This document shows positions 25,306 through 33,344 of a DNA stretch of 64,000 nucleotides, piece by piece. How positions within the stretch are numbered: the first letter of the stretch is position 1; each line of letters opens with the position of its first letter. The stretch is from Amycolatopsis sacchari (GTDB lineage Bacteria > Actinomycetota > Actinomycetes > Mycobacteriales > Pseudonocardiaceae), in NCBI RefSeq assembly GCF_900114035.1, contig NZ_FORP01000015.1, positions 124,001 to 188,000 on the forward strand, read 5' to 3'. The position numbers and the translations under genes were made by a program. The notes beneath the pieces were generated by a model. The model did no database searches, was not told the DNA's origin, and worked only from the letters and a program-made list of their open reading frames with translations.

Positions 25306-25842
25306 ATGGCGCCATTCGACCCGCAGGCGGACCTGAACCAGGAAGTCGACTTCCGGCTGCTGATCAACACTCCGATCACGCTGTTCTGGCGCCGGGAGGT
25401 CCTCGACGAGGCGATCGCTTGGCTCCAAGCCCACGGCTACCAGGTCACCCGCCTCGACGCCGCCCGCTGGACGACCGAAGCAGATTTCCACCGAGCCATC
25501 GCGCAGACACCCGCGTTCCCGGACTACTACGGGCACAACCTGGCTGCTCTGCACGACGCCATGCAGGACGTGGTCGCCCAGGACTACGGCTGGGCTCCGG
25601 AAACCACCGGCCTCGCGCTCGTGTTCGCCGGTTATGACAAATTCACAGACCATTGCGGCCAGACAGCCCAGGCCGTGCTCGATATCATCGCCACGCATTC
25701 GCGCGTCGCGGCATTGTTCGGCCGACGTCTGATGGGGCTCGTGCAGAGCGACGATCCGGCTATCCGATTCGAGCCGGTCGGCGCCTCGCCGGTGAGCTGG
25801 AACGACGCCGAGTGGCCCGACTCCCGACGCCGCATCCCGTAA
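25306..25842 (+). CDS. Barstar-family (barnase inhibitor-like) protein
   Basis: This is a 178-residue protein with the barstar signature AFPDYYGHNLAALHDAMQDV at about residues 69-88. It is preceded by a strand-helix unit (ITLFWRREVLDEAIAWLQAHGYQVTRL) and followed by LALVFAGYDKF. Barstars block ribonucleases and are found as immunity proteins. No barnase-like gene is adjacent, so it is an orphan. The C-terminal 60 residues extend past the usual 90-residue domain. The ATG lies 6 bases after TACTTT (leaderless). It abuts an integrase remnant, suggesting arrival on the lost element. Confidence 0.8.
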   Translation: MAPFDPQADLNQEVDFRLLINTPITLFWRREVLDEAIAWLQAHGYQVTRLDAARWTTEADFHRAIAQTPAFPDYYGHNLAALHDAMQDVVAQDYGWAPETTGLALVFAGYDKFTDHCGQTAQAVLDIIATHSRVAALFGRRLMGLVQSDDPAIRFEPVGASPVSWNDAEWPDSRRRIP

Positions 25843-25900
25843 CGCACCGCCGGCTCTCGATCTTCGCCGCCTCAGCCGGCGCCTTTCGCGAACGCCCCCG

Positions 25901-26641
25901 CTAAACCCGCGCCACGGCGAACACCCGGCGGAACGGGAACCACACCGAGCCGTCCTCCCGCACCGGGTACGCCGACGCCAAGCGGGGCGCCAAATCCGCG
26001 CGGAACTGCTGCCAGTCGGCTTCCGACAACGCCGCCTTCACGGGGCGCAGGGCCGTTCCGGTGATCCACTCCAGCACCGCGTTCTCCCCCGCCAGGCGCT
26101 GGACGTACGTCGTCTCCCAGACGTCCACCTGGCAACCCGCATCGGCGAACAGGGTGGCGTACTCGACGGGCGTGGCGACCGCTTCGAGGCCACGCAACGA
26201 CACGCCCCGCTCCGCCGCCAGCTCGCGTGCCAGCACGTGTGACGGGGAGTCGAAGTTGCCCGGCACCTGCATCGCCAGCCAGGCACCCGACGGCAGCTCC
26301 TCCACCCACCGTCGCAGCAACCCCTGATGCCCCGGCACCCACTGCAGCACCGCGTTCGTCACCACGACATCCGTGTCCGGCGCCGGTTTCCAGTCGTGCA
26401 CGTCCAGCACCTCGGCCGCGACACCCGCCGAGCGGGCCGCCGCCACCATTTCCGGCGAGCTGTCCACGGCTTCGACCACCGCCGAAGGCCAGCGGGACGA
26501 CAGCGCGAGCGTCAGGTTTCCCGGGCCGCATCCGAGGTCGACCACCCGGCGCGGCGACTCGGCGCCAACCCGGGACAGCAGGTCGAAGAACGGGCGTCCG
26601 CGCAGGTCAGCGTAGTCGAGGTACTTCGCGGGATCCCACAC
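25901..26641 (-). CDS. tam: Trans-aconitate 2-methyltransferase
   Basis: This is a 246-residue class I methyltransferase closely fitting Tam. It starts [22 protein letters not shown], then has the SAM motif [15 protein letters not shown], then [14 protein letters not shown] and [13 protein letters not shown], and finally [23 protein letters not shown]. The enzyme methyl-esterifies trans-aconitate, an inhibitor of aconitase formed spontaneously from cis-aconitate. It stands alone, 15 bases downstream of a gene on the same strand. Confidence 0.88.
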   Translation of the reverse strand: MWDPAKYLDYADLRGRPFFDLLSRVGAESPRRVVDLGCGPGNLTLALSSRWPSAVVEAVDSSPEMVAAARSAGVAAEVLDVHDWKPAPDTDVVVTNAVLQWVPGHQGLLRRWVEELPSGAWLAMQVPGNFDSPSHVLARELAAERGVSLRGLEAVATPVEYATLFADAGCQVDVWETTYVQRLAGENAVLEWITGTALRPVKAALSEADWQQFRADLAPRLASAYPVREDGSVWFPFRRVFAVARV

Positions 26642-26656
26642 AGTACGAGCGTACTG

Positions 26657-27172
26657 CTAAGCCTCCGGCCGCGCCAGCCTCTCCGCGGCCTCCCGGGCGA
26701 TCGCGGCGACGACCTCCGCGTCCACCCCCGGATCCGGCCTCGCCTGCAGCACACTCCCGTCGCGCCCCGGCACCTTCCGCTGCACGAACCACACCCCGCC
26801 GCCGGACAGCTCCTGCCGGTGCCGCCCGCGGATGGAGCCGTCGACCCGCTGCCGCACCATCGCGGGCACGCGACCGGGCCGCGGCAACGGAAAACGCACC
26901 GGAGGACGGTCGGCCAGGAGCACCGCCGCGCCGGCCGTGCCGACCTCCGACGCCTCGACGAGCGTCAGCACGCCCTCGGCCCAGCCCGCCTTGCTGATCA
27001 GGTGCCAGCCGACACGCCGCCCTTCCGGCAGCCACAGGCCCAGCTCGGTCACGACGAGGTGCCCGCCCGAAGCGACCGCCGCGGACGCCAGCGCGTTCTC
27101 CGCGGGTTCGAGCTCGCCCGCGAACCCGTCCGGCAACCGGTCGCCGAACAGCCGGCGCAGCCAGGCCGTCAC
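26657..27172 (-). CDS. Conserved hypothetical protein downstream of dnaG
   Basis: This 171-residue protein has a GTG start one base after the dnaG stop, so it is translationally linked to primase. It begins WLRRLFGDRLPDGFAGELEPAENALASAAV and has several beta-strand-rich segments (HLVVTELGLWLPEGRRVGWHLISKAGW). I do not recognise a domain. Similar proteins follow dnaG in other actinobacteria as I recall, which supports it being real. Confidence 0.75.
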   Translation of the reverse strand: MTAWLRRLFGDRLPDGFAGELEPAENALASAAVASGGHLVVTELGLWLPEGRRVGWHLISKAGWAEGVLTLVEASEVGTAGAAVLLADRPPVRFPLPRPGRVPAMVRQRVDGSIRGRHRQELSGGGVWFVQRKVPGRDGSVLQARPDPGVDAEVVAAIAREAAERLARPEA

Positions 27173-27173
27173 C

Positions 27174-29051
27174 TCAGTCCATCCCGCCGATCGCCTGCTG
27201 GCGCAACGCTTTCCGGTACTCCTCCAGCGCCACGAGGTCCCCGAACAACGCCCGGTACTCCTCCTCGGCGTCCACAGGGGACAGTCGCTGCAGGCGCGAC
27301 TTGATCTCCGCGATCTGCCTGCCGACCAGGTTCTCCTGCACGGCCGCGATCATGCTGCCGATGTAGCGCACATCGGCCTCGCTCTTGGCGTGCAACGGTT
27401 CCACGGCCAGCTCCGACAACAGCGTGCGCACCGTGCCGGGCGGCAGGTTCGCGCTCGCCGCGTCGAGCAGCGCCGGGCCGGCGAGCCCGCAGCTCGCGCC
27501 GCCCGCCTTCAGCACCGCCCGGTGCACCGCGACGTACGCCGGGTGCGTGAACGCCTCCTCGGGCAGCGCGTCGTACTCCGGCCCGGCCAGCGCGGGCTCC
27601 TGCAACGCCGCCTTCAGCACCTCGCGCTGGGCCATCAACCGCGGGTCCTTCGGCGACGGACGCTGGACGTCCTCCGGCGCGGGCGCTGACGCCTGCGCAC
27701 GCCGCTCGGCCTTGACGGGAGCACCGGCCGCACCACGTACGCGCCGCACGACCATGTCCGCGTCCTGCCAGCCGACCCACCACGCGAGCTTGGTGGCGTA
27801 CCCGTCCCGCTTCGCGCGGTCCTTGATCTGCGCGACCAGCGGCACGGTGCGCTGCAACGCGGCGACCTGCCCGTCGACCGAATCGAGGTCGTACTCGGCG
27901 AGCATGCTGCGGATCGCGAACTCGAACAGCGGGATCCGCCGCGCCACCAGGTCGCGCACCGCCGCGTCGCCCTTCGCCAGGCGCAGCTCACACGGGTCCA
28001 TGCCGTCCGGCGCGACCGCGATGTACGTCTGGCCCGCGAACGTCTGGTCCCCCTCGAACGCCTTCAGCGCGGCCTTCTGCCCCGCCTCGTCGCCGTCGAA
28101 GGTGAAGATCACCTCGCCGCGGAACGCGTCGTCGTCCATCAGCAGGCGCCGCAGCACCTTCATGTGGTCCTCGCCGAACGCCGTGCCCGACGACGCCACC
28201 GCCGTCGGCACGCCCGCCGCGTGCATCGCCATCACGTCGGTGTAGCCCTCGACGACGACCACCTGGTGCCGTTTGGCGATCTCGCGCTTGGCCAGGTCGA
28301 GCCCGAACAGCACCTGCGACTTCTTGTAGATCGGGCTCTCGCTGGTGTTGAGGTACTTCGCCTGTATCGGGTCGTCGTCGAACAGCCGCCGCGCGCCGAA
28401 GCCCACGACGTCGCCGGAGAGGTCCTTGATCGGCCACACCAGCCGCCGGTGGAAGCGGTCGATCGGGCCCTGCCTGCCCTCGCGCACGAGCTGCGCCTTG
28501 AGCAGCTCCGACAGCTCGAAACCGCGGTTGAGCAGGAACTTCGTCAGCTTGTCCCAGCCGGACGGCGCGAACCCGCAGCCGAACCGCTGCGCCGCGGCCT
28601 CGTCGAAGCCGCGCTCCCGCAGGTACTGGCGCGCGAGCTCGGCCTCGGGCGTGCGCAGCTGCTCGGCGTAGAACTCCGCCGCCGCCTTGTGCGCCTCCAC
28701 CATCCGGGTGCGCGTGCCGCGGTCGCGCTGGACGCTCGCGCCGCCACCCTCGTAGGTGAGCCGGAAGCCGACGCGGTCGGCCAGCCGCTCGACCGCCTCG
28801 ACGAACGGGAGGTGGTCGATCTTCATCAGGAACTTGATGACGTCGCCGCCCTCACCGCAGCCGAAGCAGTGGAACGTGCCGTGCGTCGGGCGGACGTTGA
28901 ACGACGGGGTCTTCTCGTCGTGGAACGGGCACAGCCCCTTGAGCGCGCCGCCGCCGGCGTTGCGCAGGGCCACGTAGTCACCCACGACCTCGTCGATCCG
29001 GTTGCGGTCGCGCACCTCCGCGATGTCGGATTCCCGGATTCGCCCTGCCAC
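27174..29051 (-). CDS. dnaG: DNA primase
   Basis: This is a full-length 625-residue primase. The N-terminal CHC2 zinc finger uses CPFHDEKTPSF (C41, H44) and HCFGCGEGGD. The catalytic TOPRIM core includes VEGYTDVMAMHAAGV and FTFDGDEAGQKAAL, and the C-terminal helicase-binding domain follows a proline-rich linker near residue 450. It makes RNA primers at the replication fork. In Mycobacterium the neighbouring gene is dgt; here four plus-strand or convergent genes lie between them. Confidence 0.96.
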   Translation of the reverse strand: MAGRIRESDIAEVRDRNRIDEVVGDYVALRNAGGGALKGLCPFHDEKTPSFNVRPTHGTFHCFGCGEGGDVIKFLMKIDHLPFVEAVERLADRVGFRLTYEGGGASVQRDRGTRTRMVEAHKAAAEFYAEQLRTPEAELARQYLRERGFDEAAAQRFGCGFAPSGWDKLTKFLLNRGFELSELLKAQLVREGRQGPIDRFHRRLVWPIKDLSGDVVGFGARRLFDDDPIQAKYLNTSESPIYKKSQVLFGLDLAKREIAKRHQVVVVEGYTDVMAMHAAGVPTAVASSGTAFGEDHMKVLRRLLMDDDAFRGEVIFTFDGDEAGQKAALKAFEGDQTFAGQTYIAVAPDGMDPCELRLAKGDAAVRDLVARRIPLFEFAIRSMLAEYDLDSVDGQVAALQRTVPLVAQIKDRAKRDGYATKLAWWVGWQDADMVVRRVRGAAGAPVKAERRAQASAPAPEDVQRPSPKDPRLMAQREVLKAALQEPALAGPEYDALPEEAFTHPAYVAVHRAVLKAGGASCGLAGPALLDAASANLPPGTVRTLLSELAVEPLHAKSEADVRYIGSMIAAVQENLVGRQIAEIKSRLQRLSPVDAEEEYRALFGDLVALEEYRKALRQQAIGGMD

Positions 29052-29074
29052 GGGTCGAGGATACTGTCTCTGTC

Positions 29075-30010
29075 ATGGGGCTGGCCGAGGAGTTCACCGC
29101 GCACCGCGCCCACCTGGTCGCCGTCGCCTACCGGCTCACCGGATCGGTGGCGGACGCCGAGGACGCCGTGCAGGAGACCTGGCTGCGGCTCGCGGGCCTC
29201 GACGAGGAGAAGCGGGCCGCGATCCGGGACCTCAAGGGCTGGCTGACCACGGTCGTCGGCCGCCTCTGCCTCGACCGGCTGCGTTCGGCCGCGGTGCGGC
29301 GCGAGCGGTACGTGGGCCAGTGGCTGCCCGAGCCGATCGTCACCCCGTTGAGTGGCCGTGACCCCGAGGACCCGCTGGACGTCGCCGTCCGCGACGAGGG
29401 CGTGCGCATGGCGGCGATGGTCGTGCTGGACAAGCTGACACCGGAGCAGCGCGTCGCGTTCGTGCTGCACGACGCGTTCTCCGTGCCCTTCGACGAGATC
29501 GCCGGCATCCTCGGGGTCAGCCAGGACGCCGCGCGCCAGCACGCCTCGCGGGGGCGGCGTGCGCTGAAGGACGCCGAACCGCCCCCGCGGGCGAGCCTGG
29601 CCGAGCAGCAGCAGGTGCTCGACCGGTTCCTCAACGCCCTGTTCACGGGGAACGTGCGGGAGGTCGCCGAGATCCTGCACCCCGACGTGACCTTCATCGG
29701 CGACTCGGACGGCAAGGCCCGCACGGCCAAGCAGGTCATCGTCGGCGCGGACAAGCTCGTCCGCTTCTTCCGCGGCCTGGTCGAGATGTACTCGCTGGAG
29801 GCGTTCCGCGGCGGCCGTCCGGTGCTGGTCAACGGGGACCTCGGCGTCTACCTGCCGCCCGCCGAGGTCCCCGGGAAGCGACCGCTCGACGCGCACCTGC
29901 AGACGATGGTGATCCGCGACGGCCGGATCGTCACGATCTACGACGTGGCGAACCCGGACAAGCTCACGCGAGTCCCGGCAGCGGAACCCGGCACGCCTCC
30001 CCTGACGTGA
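29075..30010 (+). CDS. ECF41-group RNA polymerase sigma factor (SigJ-like)
   Basis: This 311-residue ECF sigma factor has region 2 (RAHLVAVAYRLTGSVADAEDAVQETWLRL), region 4 (FSVPFDEIAGILGVSQDAARQHASRGRRAL) and a fused C-terminal SnoaL/NTF2-like domain. The ECF41 hallmarks are visible: WLPEP in the linker (near residue 86), a DGGGR-like DGKAR, and NPDKL near the end. The extension controls activity in place of a separate anti-sigma factor. It overlaps its partner carboxymuconolactone-decarboxylase gene tail to tail by 47 bases. TACTGT lies 11 bases before the ATG. Confidence 0.93.
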   Translation: MGLAEEFTAHRAHLVAVAYRLTGSVADAEDAVQETWLRLAGLDEEKRAAIRDLKGWLTTVVGRLCLDRLRSAAVRRERYVGQWLPEPIVTPLSGRDPEDPLDVAVRDEGVRMAAMVVLDKLTPEQRVAFVLHDAFSVPFDEIAGILGVSQDAARQHASRGRRALKDAEPPPRASLAEQQQVLDRFLNALFTGNVREVAEILHPDVTFIGDSDGKARTAKQVIVGADKLVRFFRGLVEMYSLEAFRGGRPVLVNGDLGVYLPPAEVPGKRPLDAHLQTMVIRDGRIVTIYDVANPDKLTRVPAAEPGTPPLT

Positions 30011-30539
30011 AGCCCTGGTCGGTGATCTCCAGCGCGCTGTTCATCCGGCCACGCAGGTTCTCCACGGCCGCGAGGTAGGTCAGCTCCAGCACGCCCTTGC
30101 GGCCGAACTCGCGCTCCAGCTCGGCGACCTGCTCGTCGGTGACCGCGACGGGGGTGGCCGTCACGGCGTCGGCGTAGGCGATGGCGAGCCGCTCCTGCCT
30201 GCTGTACAGCGGGGAGGTCGCGTAGTCGTCGATGTGCTTGAGGCGCTCGATGTCCAGGCCCTCGTGCTTCTGCAGCATCGTGCCGAAGTCGACGCACCAC
30301 GAGCAGCCGAGGCGCACCGCGACGCGGTAGCCCACGATCTCGCGGACGTTGGCGGGCAGTGTCCTGGCGGCCTTCTCCACGGCCAGCTCGTGCAGCGCAC
30401 CCGCGGCCAGCAGTCCGGTGTGGTGCGCGATGACCGCGAAGGGTTCCGGCACCGCGCCGTAGCGGCGGCGGGCGATGCGGTAGATGAGCCGGGCGAACAG
30501 GTTGGCGTCCTTTGTAGACACCACGGGCATGCGTGACAT
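29964..30539 (-). CDS. Carboxymuconolactone decarboxylase (AhpD-like) family protein
   Basis: This 191-residue protein has the peroxidatic-type motif LGCSWCVDFGTML (CxxC near residue 79) and a hydrophobic helical bundle, as in AhpD. Members of this family are the usual targets of ECF41 sigma factors, with the oxidoreductase and epimerase classes. A close match to the ECF41 promoter stands 24-50 bases before the ATG, which also has GGAGGAG. It probably acts as a small thiol-dependent peroxidase or reductant during envelope or oxidative stress (inference). Confidence 0.9.
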   Translation of the reverse strand: MSRMPVVSTKDANLFARLIYRIARRRYGAVPEPFAVIAHHTGLLAAGALHELAVEKAARTLPANVREIVGYRVAVRLGCSWCVDFGTMLQKHEGLDIERLKHIDDYATSPLYSRQERLAIAYADAVTATPVAVTDEQVAELEREFGRKGVLELTYLAAVENLRGRMNSALEITDQGFTSGEACRVPLPGLA

Positions 30540-30562
30540 GGTTCTCCTCCTTCTGCACTGGG

Positions 30563-30589
30563 GACGAGATAGCGTCGGAACCCGTGACA
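30563..30589 (-). promoter_or_regulatory. ECF41-type promoter of the carboxymuconolactone decarboxylase gene
   Basis: On the minus strand TGTCACG (30583-30589) is followed after exactly 16 bases by CGTC (30563-30566). The published ECF41 consensus is TGTCACA, 16 bases, CGTC; only the last base of the first box differs. The first box overlaps the GTG start of the divergent hydrolase gene. Confidence 0.8.
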
Positions 30590-31330
30590 GGGACCTTTCC
30601 GGGACGCGACGGCACCGAACTCGCCTACCGCGAGCTGGGCGAGGGTCGTCCGGTGGTGCTCTTCCACGGCTACCTCTCCACCGCTCGGGTCAACTGGCTC
30701 GCCTACGGCCACGCGGCCCGGCTCGCCGAACGCGGGCGGCGCGTGATCCTGCCGGACCTGCGGGCGCACGGCGACAGCGCGAAGCCGCACGACCCGGCCG
30801 CGTACCCGCCGGACGTGCTCGCCGACGACGGGTTCGCGCTGCTGGAGCACCTGGGGCTGACCGACTACGACCTCGGCGGCTACTCCCTCGGCGCCCGCAC
30901 GGTGCTGCGGATGCTGGTGCGCGGGGCGAAACCGGGGCGTGCGGTGGTGGCAGGCACCGGGTTGGAGGGTGTCGTCGAGCCCAGCGGCAGTGTCGAGCAC
31001 TTCCGCCGCGTCCTGGACGGGCTGGGCACGTTCGACCGCGGCTCCGCCGAGTGGAAGGCCGAACGGTTCCTGCGCTCGACCGGCGGTGATCCGGTGGCGC
31101 TGCGGCACCTGCTCGACACCTTCGTCGGCACCCCGCCCGAGGAGCTGAGCCGGGTCGAGACGCCTGTGCTCGTGCTGGTCGGCGACCGGGACGACGGCCA
31201 GCGCGGCGCGGACCGGCTCGCGGCCCTGCTACCGCACGGCGAGTTCCGCGAGGTCCCGGGCGACCACATGAGCGCCGTCGCCGACCCCGCACTGGGAACG
31301 GCGATCGCCGATTACCTCACGACTTCGTGA
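30584..31330 (+). CDS. Alpha/beta hydrolase
   Basis: This 248-residue hydrolase has the oxyanion HG motif VVLFHGYLS, the nucleophile elbow GGYSLGAR (Ser near residue 103) and a C-terminal PGDHM with the catalytic histidine. The acid lies in VLVGDRDDG. The substrate is unknown. I start it at the GTG at 30584; TAGCGT ends 8 bases before, so the transcript may be nearly leaderless. Its start overlaps the ECF41 -35 of the divergent gene, so the two promoters may interfere. Its last 30 bases are the first part of a 119-bp tandem repeat. Confidence 0.87.
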   Translation: MTGTFPGRDGTELAYRELGEGRPVVLFHGYLSTARVNWLAYGHAARLAERGRRVILPDLRAHGDSAKPHDPAAYPPDVLADDGFALLEHLGLTDYDLGGYSLGARTVLRMLVRGAKPGRAVVAGTGLEGVVEPSGSVEHFRRVLDGLGTFDRGSAEWKAERFLRSTGGDPVALRHLLDTFVGTPPEELSRVETPVLVLVGDRDDGQRGADRLAALLPHGEFREVPGDHMSAVADPALGTAIADYLTTS

Positions 31331-31640
31331 GCGCCCGCACATCCCACAACCACACGCCGTCCACATAGCGCGCGCATGCAGCGCAGTAGCAGCTGCTCGA
31401 CCCACCACCCCACCGAACGGCCATCGCCAACTACCTCACGACTCCGTGAGCGCCCGCACATCCCACAACCACACGCCGTCCACATAGCGCGCGCATGCAG
31501 CGCAGTAGCAGCTGCTCGACCCACCACCCCACCGAACGGCGATCGCCGATTACCTCACTTCGTGAGCGCCCGCACATCCCACAGCCACACGCCGTCCACG
31601 TAACGCGCGGGCGTGTTCAGCAGCTGCTCGACCGTGGTCT
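31301..31640. repeat. 119-bp tandem duplication of a convergent gene junction
   Basis: Three units start at 31301, 31420 and 31539. The first two are 119 bases. The third has lost GAC and merges into the membrane-protein gene. Each unit begins with the last 30 bases of the hydrolase gene (GCGATCGCC then TACCTCAC) and continues with about 75 bases of the last codons of the convergent membrane-protein gene, then CACCACCCCACCGAACG. Units 1 and 2 are nearly identical; unit 3 diverges where it remains coding. Confidence 0.9.
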
Positions 31641-33336
31641 GCAGCGCCTGCTGGTTCGTGCCCGGCGCCAGGACCACCACGTCCACGTGCCAGTAGCGCA
31701 GGTCGGTCAGCGCCTCGGTGCGGTCGGTGTCCGTGATCTCCGGGACGTCACCCGTCTCCTGCACCTTGTACAACGTCGTCGCGGTGGGGCGGTCCGGGGC
31801 GCCGTAGCGGCCCCGCTTGTCGTCCGGCCCGTTCGGGCCCACGAAGTACCCACCCGCCAGCGGGAACCCGCTGTCCGCGCGGACCTGCCAGTGCAGCGCC
31901 CGCGCGTCCCCCGTGCCGGGCGGCGGCACGGTCAGCACCGAGCCGCCCGTCACGTACTGCCGCCATGTGCCGTCGGAGAAGAACGCCGGCGTCGGCGGCC
32001 GCGTGCTTGCCTGCAGCGGGGTCGGCGTGATCGGCAGCAGCACCGCCACGAGCACGCCGAGCCACAGCCAGCGCAGCGGCAGCTCCCGGTCCCGGAACGA
32101 CGGCGCCGCGCGGAAGATCTTCTCGGTCGCGATCGCCAGCAGCGCGCCGACCGCGGGGATGCACCCCATCGCCAGCCGCGACTCCAGCAGCGAGTCGAAC
32201 AGCGGCAGGTTCGCCAGCAGCTTCCACGGCCCCGGGATGCCGGTGTTGTCGTGGTCGACGACGATCTCCTGCCCCAGCGACAGCCACGCCATGACGAACA
32301 TCGAGATCGCGATCGAGCGGGCGAGGACGTTGCGCCACAGCCACACCGTCAGCACCACCATGAACACGATGAGCGGCCAGCCGAAGAACGCGTTCTCCTC
32401 GGTGCGGTTCATCGACACGTCCGCCGCGGCCTCCGCCTGCCCCGCGATCGACTCGGTCGCGAAGCGGGTGAACGCCGCGGTGTCGTTGCCGACCGGGCCG
32501 TGTTCGAGCGTGCGGTAGCTCTGCGGGCCGAGGAACTGCCACCACAGCGGGAAGATCACCAGCGCCACCGACAGCACCGCGGCGACCGCGAGCCCGATGA
32601 CCGTGGGCCGGACCATCGCGGCCGCCTCGCGCCGCCGCGACACGGCGTAGGCGATCGCGAAGACCACGAACGCCATCATCGTGATGAGCAGCGGCTCCTC
32701 GCCGAGGAAGATCTGGTACGCCAGCAGCAGGCCCAGGACGATCCCGTCCCGCACCGGCCGCGCGCCCTGCGCGAGGCGGATCAGCCGCAGCACGATGAAC
32801 GGCAGCAGGAACAACACGACGAAGTTCGGGTGCGCGTTGCCGTGCGAGATCATCGGCGGCGCGAACCCGCAGAACACCCCGCCGATCGCCGCCGCGACCC
32901 GCGAGCTCACCAGGTGCCGCGAGAACACCCAGTACCAGGCGAACGACGTGCCGGCGAGGCCGCCGGTGAGCGCGATCGCCCACGTGACGGTCGGCCCGAA
33001 CAGCAGCGTGATCGGCGACAGCGGGATGCTCAGCCCGAGCATCGCCGTGTTGGCCATCATGTTCACGCCGTCGGGGTAGTTCTGCAGCACCGACTCCAGC
33101 GGGTTCCGCAGATCCCACACCGAGTGGGCGGTGGTCGCGAAGAACCACTCCCACATGTTCTGGTCCTGCGCGCTGTTGTACAGGTAGCCACTGCCCAGGT
33201 TGACCCACAACCCGGCGTAGATGATGAACGCGGCGGCCAGGTAGCACAGCCCCGTGATGGTGTCGGCGCGGTTCCACCGCCGCCGTCCGGGCTCATCCAC
33301 CTGCACCGCCCCGGGCGCCTCCAGCAACGCGGTCAC
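31555..33336 (-). CDS. Multi-pass membrane protein, GT-C glycosyltransferase-like
   Basis: This 593-residue integral membrane protein has about 12 hydrophobic helices followed by a C-terminal soluble domain of about 140 residues. After the first helix comes NSAQDQNMWEWFFATT, an acidic-aromatic loop in the place where GT-C enzymes carry their catalytic acid, then LRNPLESVLQNYPDGVNMMANT. This suggests a polyprenyl-phosphate-sugar-dependent transferase of the cell envelope, but no exact family is recognised. Its 3' end has been tandemly duplicated in the intergenic region. Confidence 0.75.
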   Translation of the reverse strand: MTALLEAPGAVQVDEPGRRRWNRADTITGLCYLAAAFIIYAGLWVNLGSGYLYNSAQDQNMWEWFFATTAHSVWDLRNPLESVLQNYPDGVNMMANTAMLGLSIPLSPITLLFGPTVTWAIALTGGLAGTSFAWYWVFSRHLVSSRVAAAIGGVFCGFAPPMISHGNAHPNFVVLFLLPFIVLRLIRLAQGARPVRDGIVLGLLLAYQIFLGEEPLLITMMAFVVFAIAYAVSRRREAAAMVRPTVIGLAVAAVLSVALVIFPLWWQFLGPQSYRTLEHGPVGNDTAAFTRFATESIAGQAEAAADVSMNRTEENAFFGWPLIVFMVVLTVWLWRNVLARSIAISMFVMAWLSLGQEIVVDHDNTGIPGPWKLLANLPLFDSLLESRLAMGCIPAVGALLAIATEKIFRAAPSFRDRELPLRWLWLGVLVAVLLPITPTPLQASTRPPTPAFFSDGTWRQYVTGGSVLTVPPPGTGDARALHWQVRADSGFPLAGGYFVGPNGPDDKRGRYGAPDRPTATTLYKVQETGDVPEITDTDRTEALTDLRYWHVDVVVLAPGTNQQALQTTVEQLLNTPARYVDGVWLWDVRALTK

Positions 33337-33344
33337 TTTCTACC

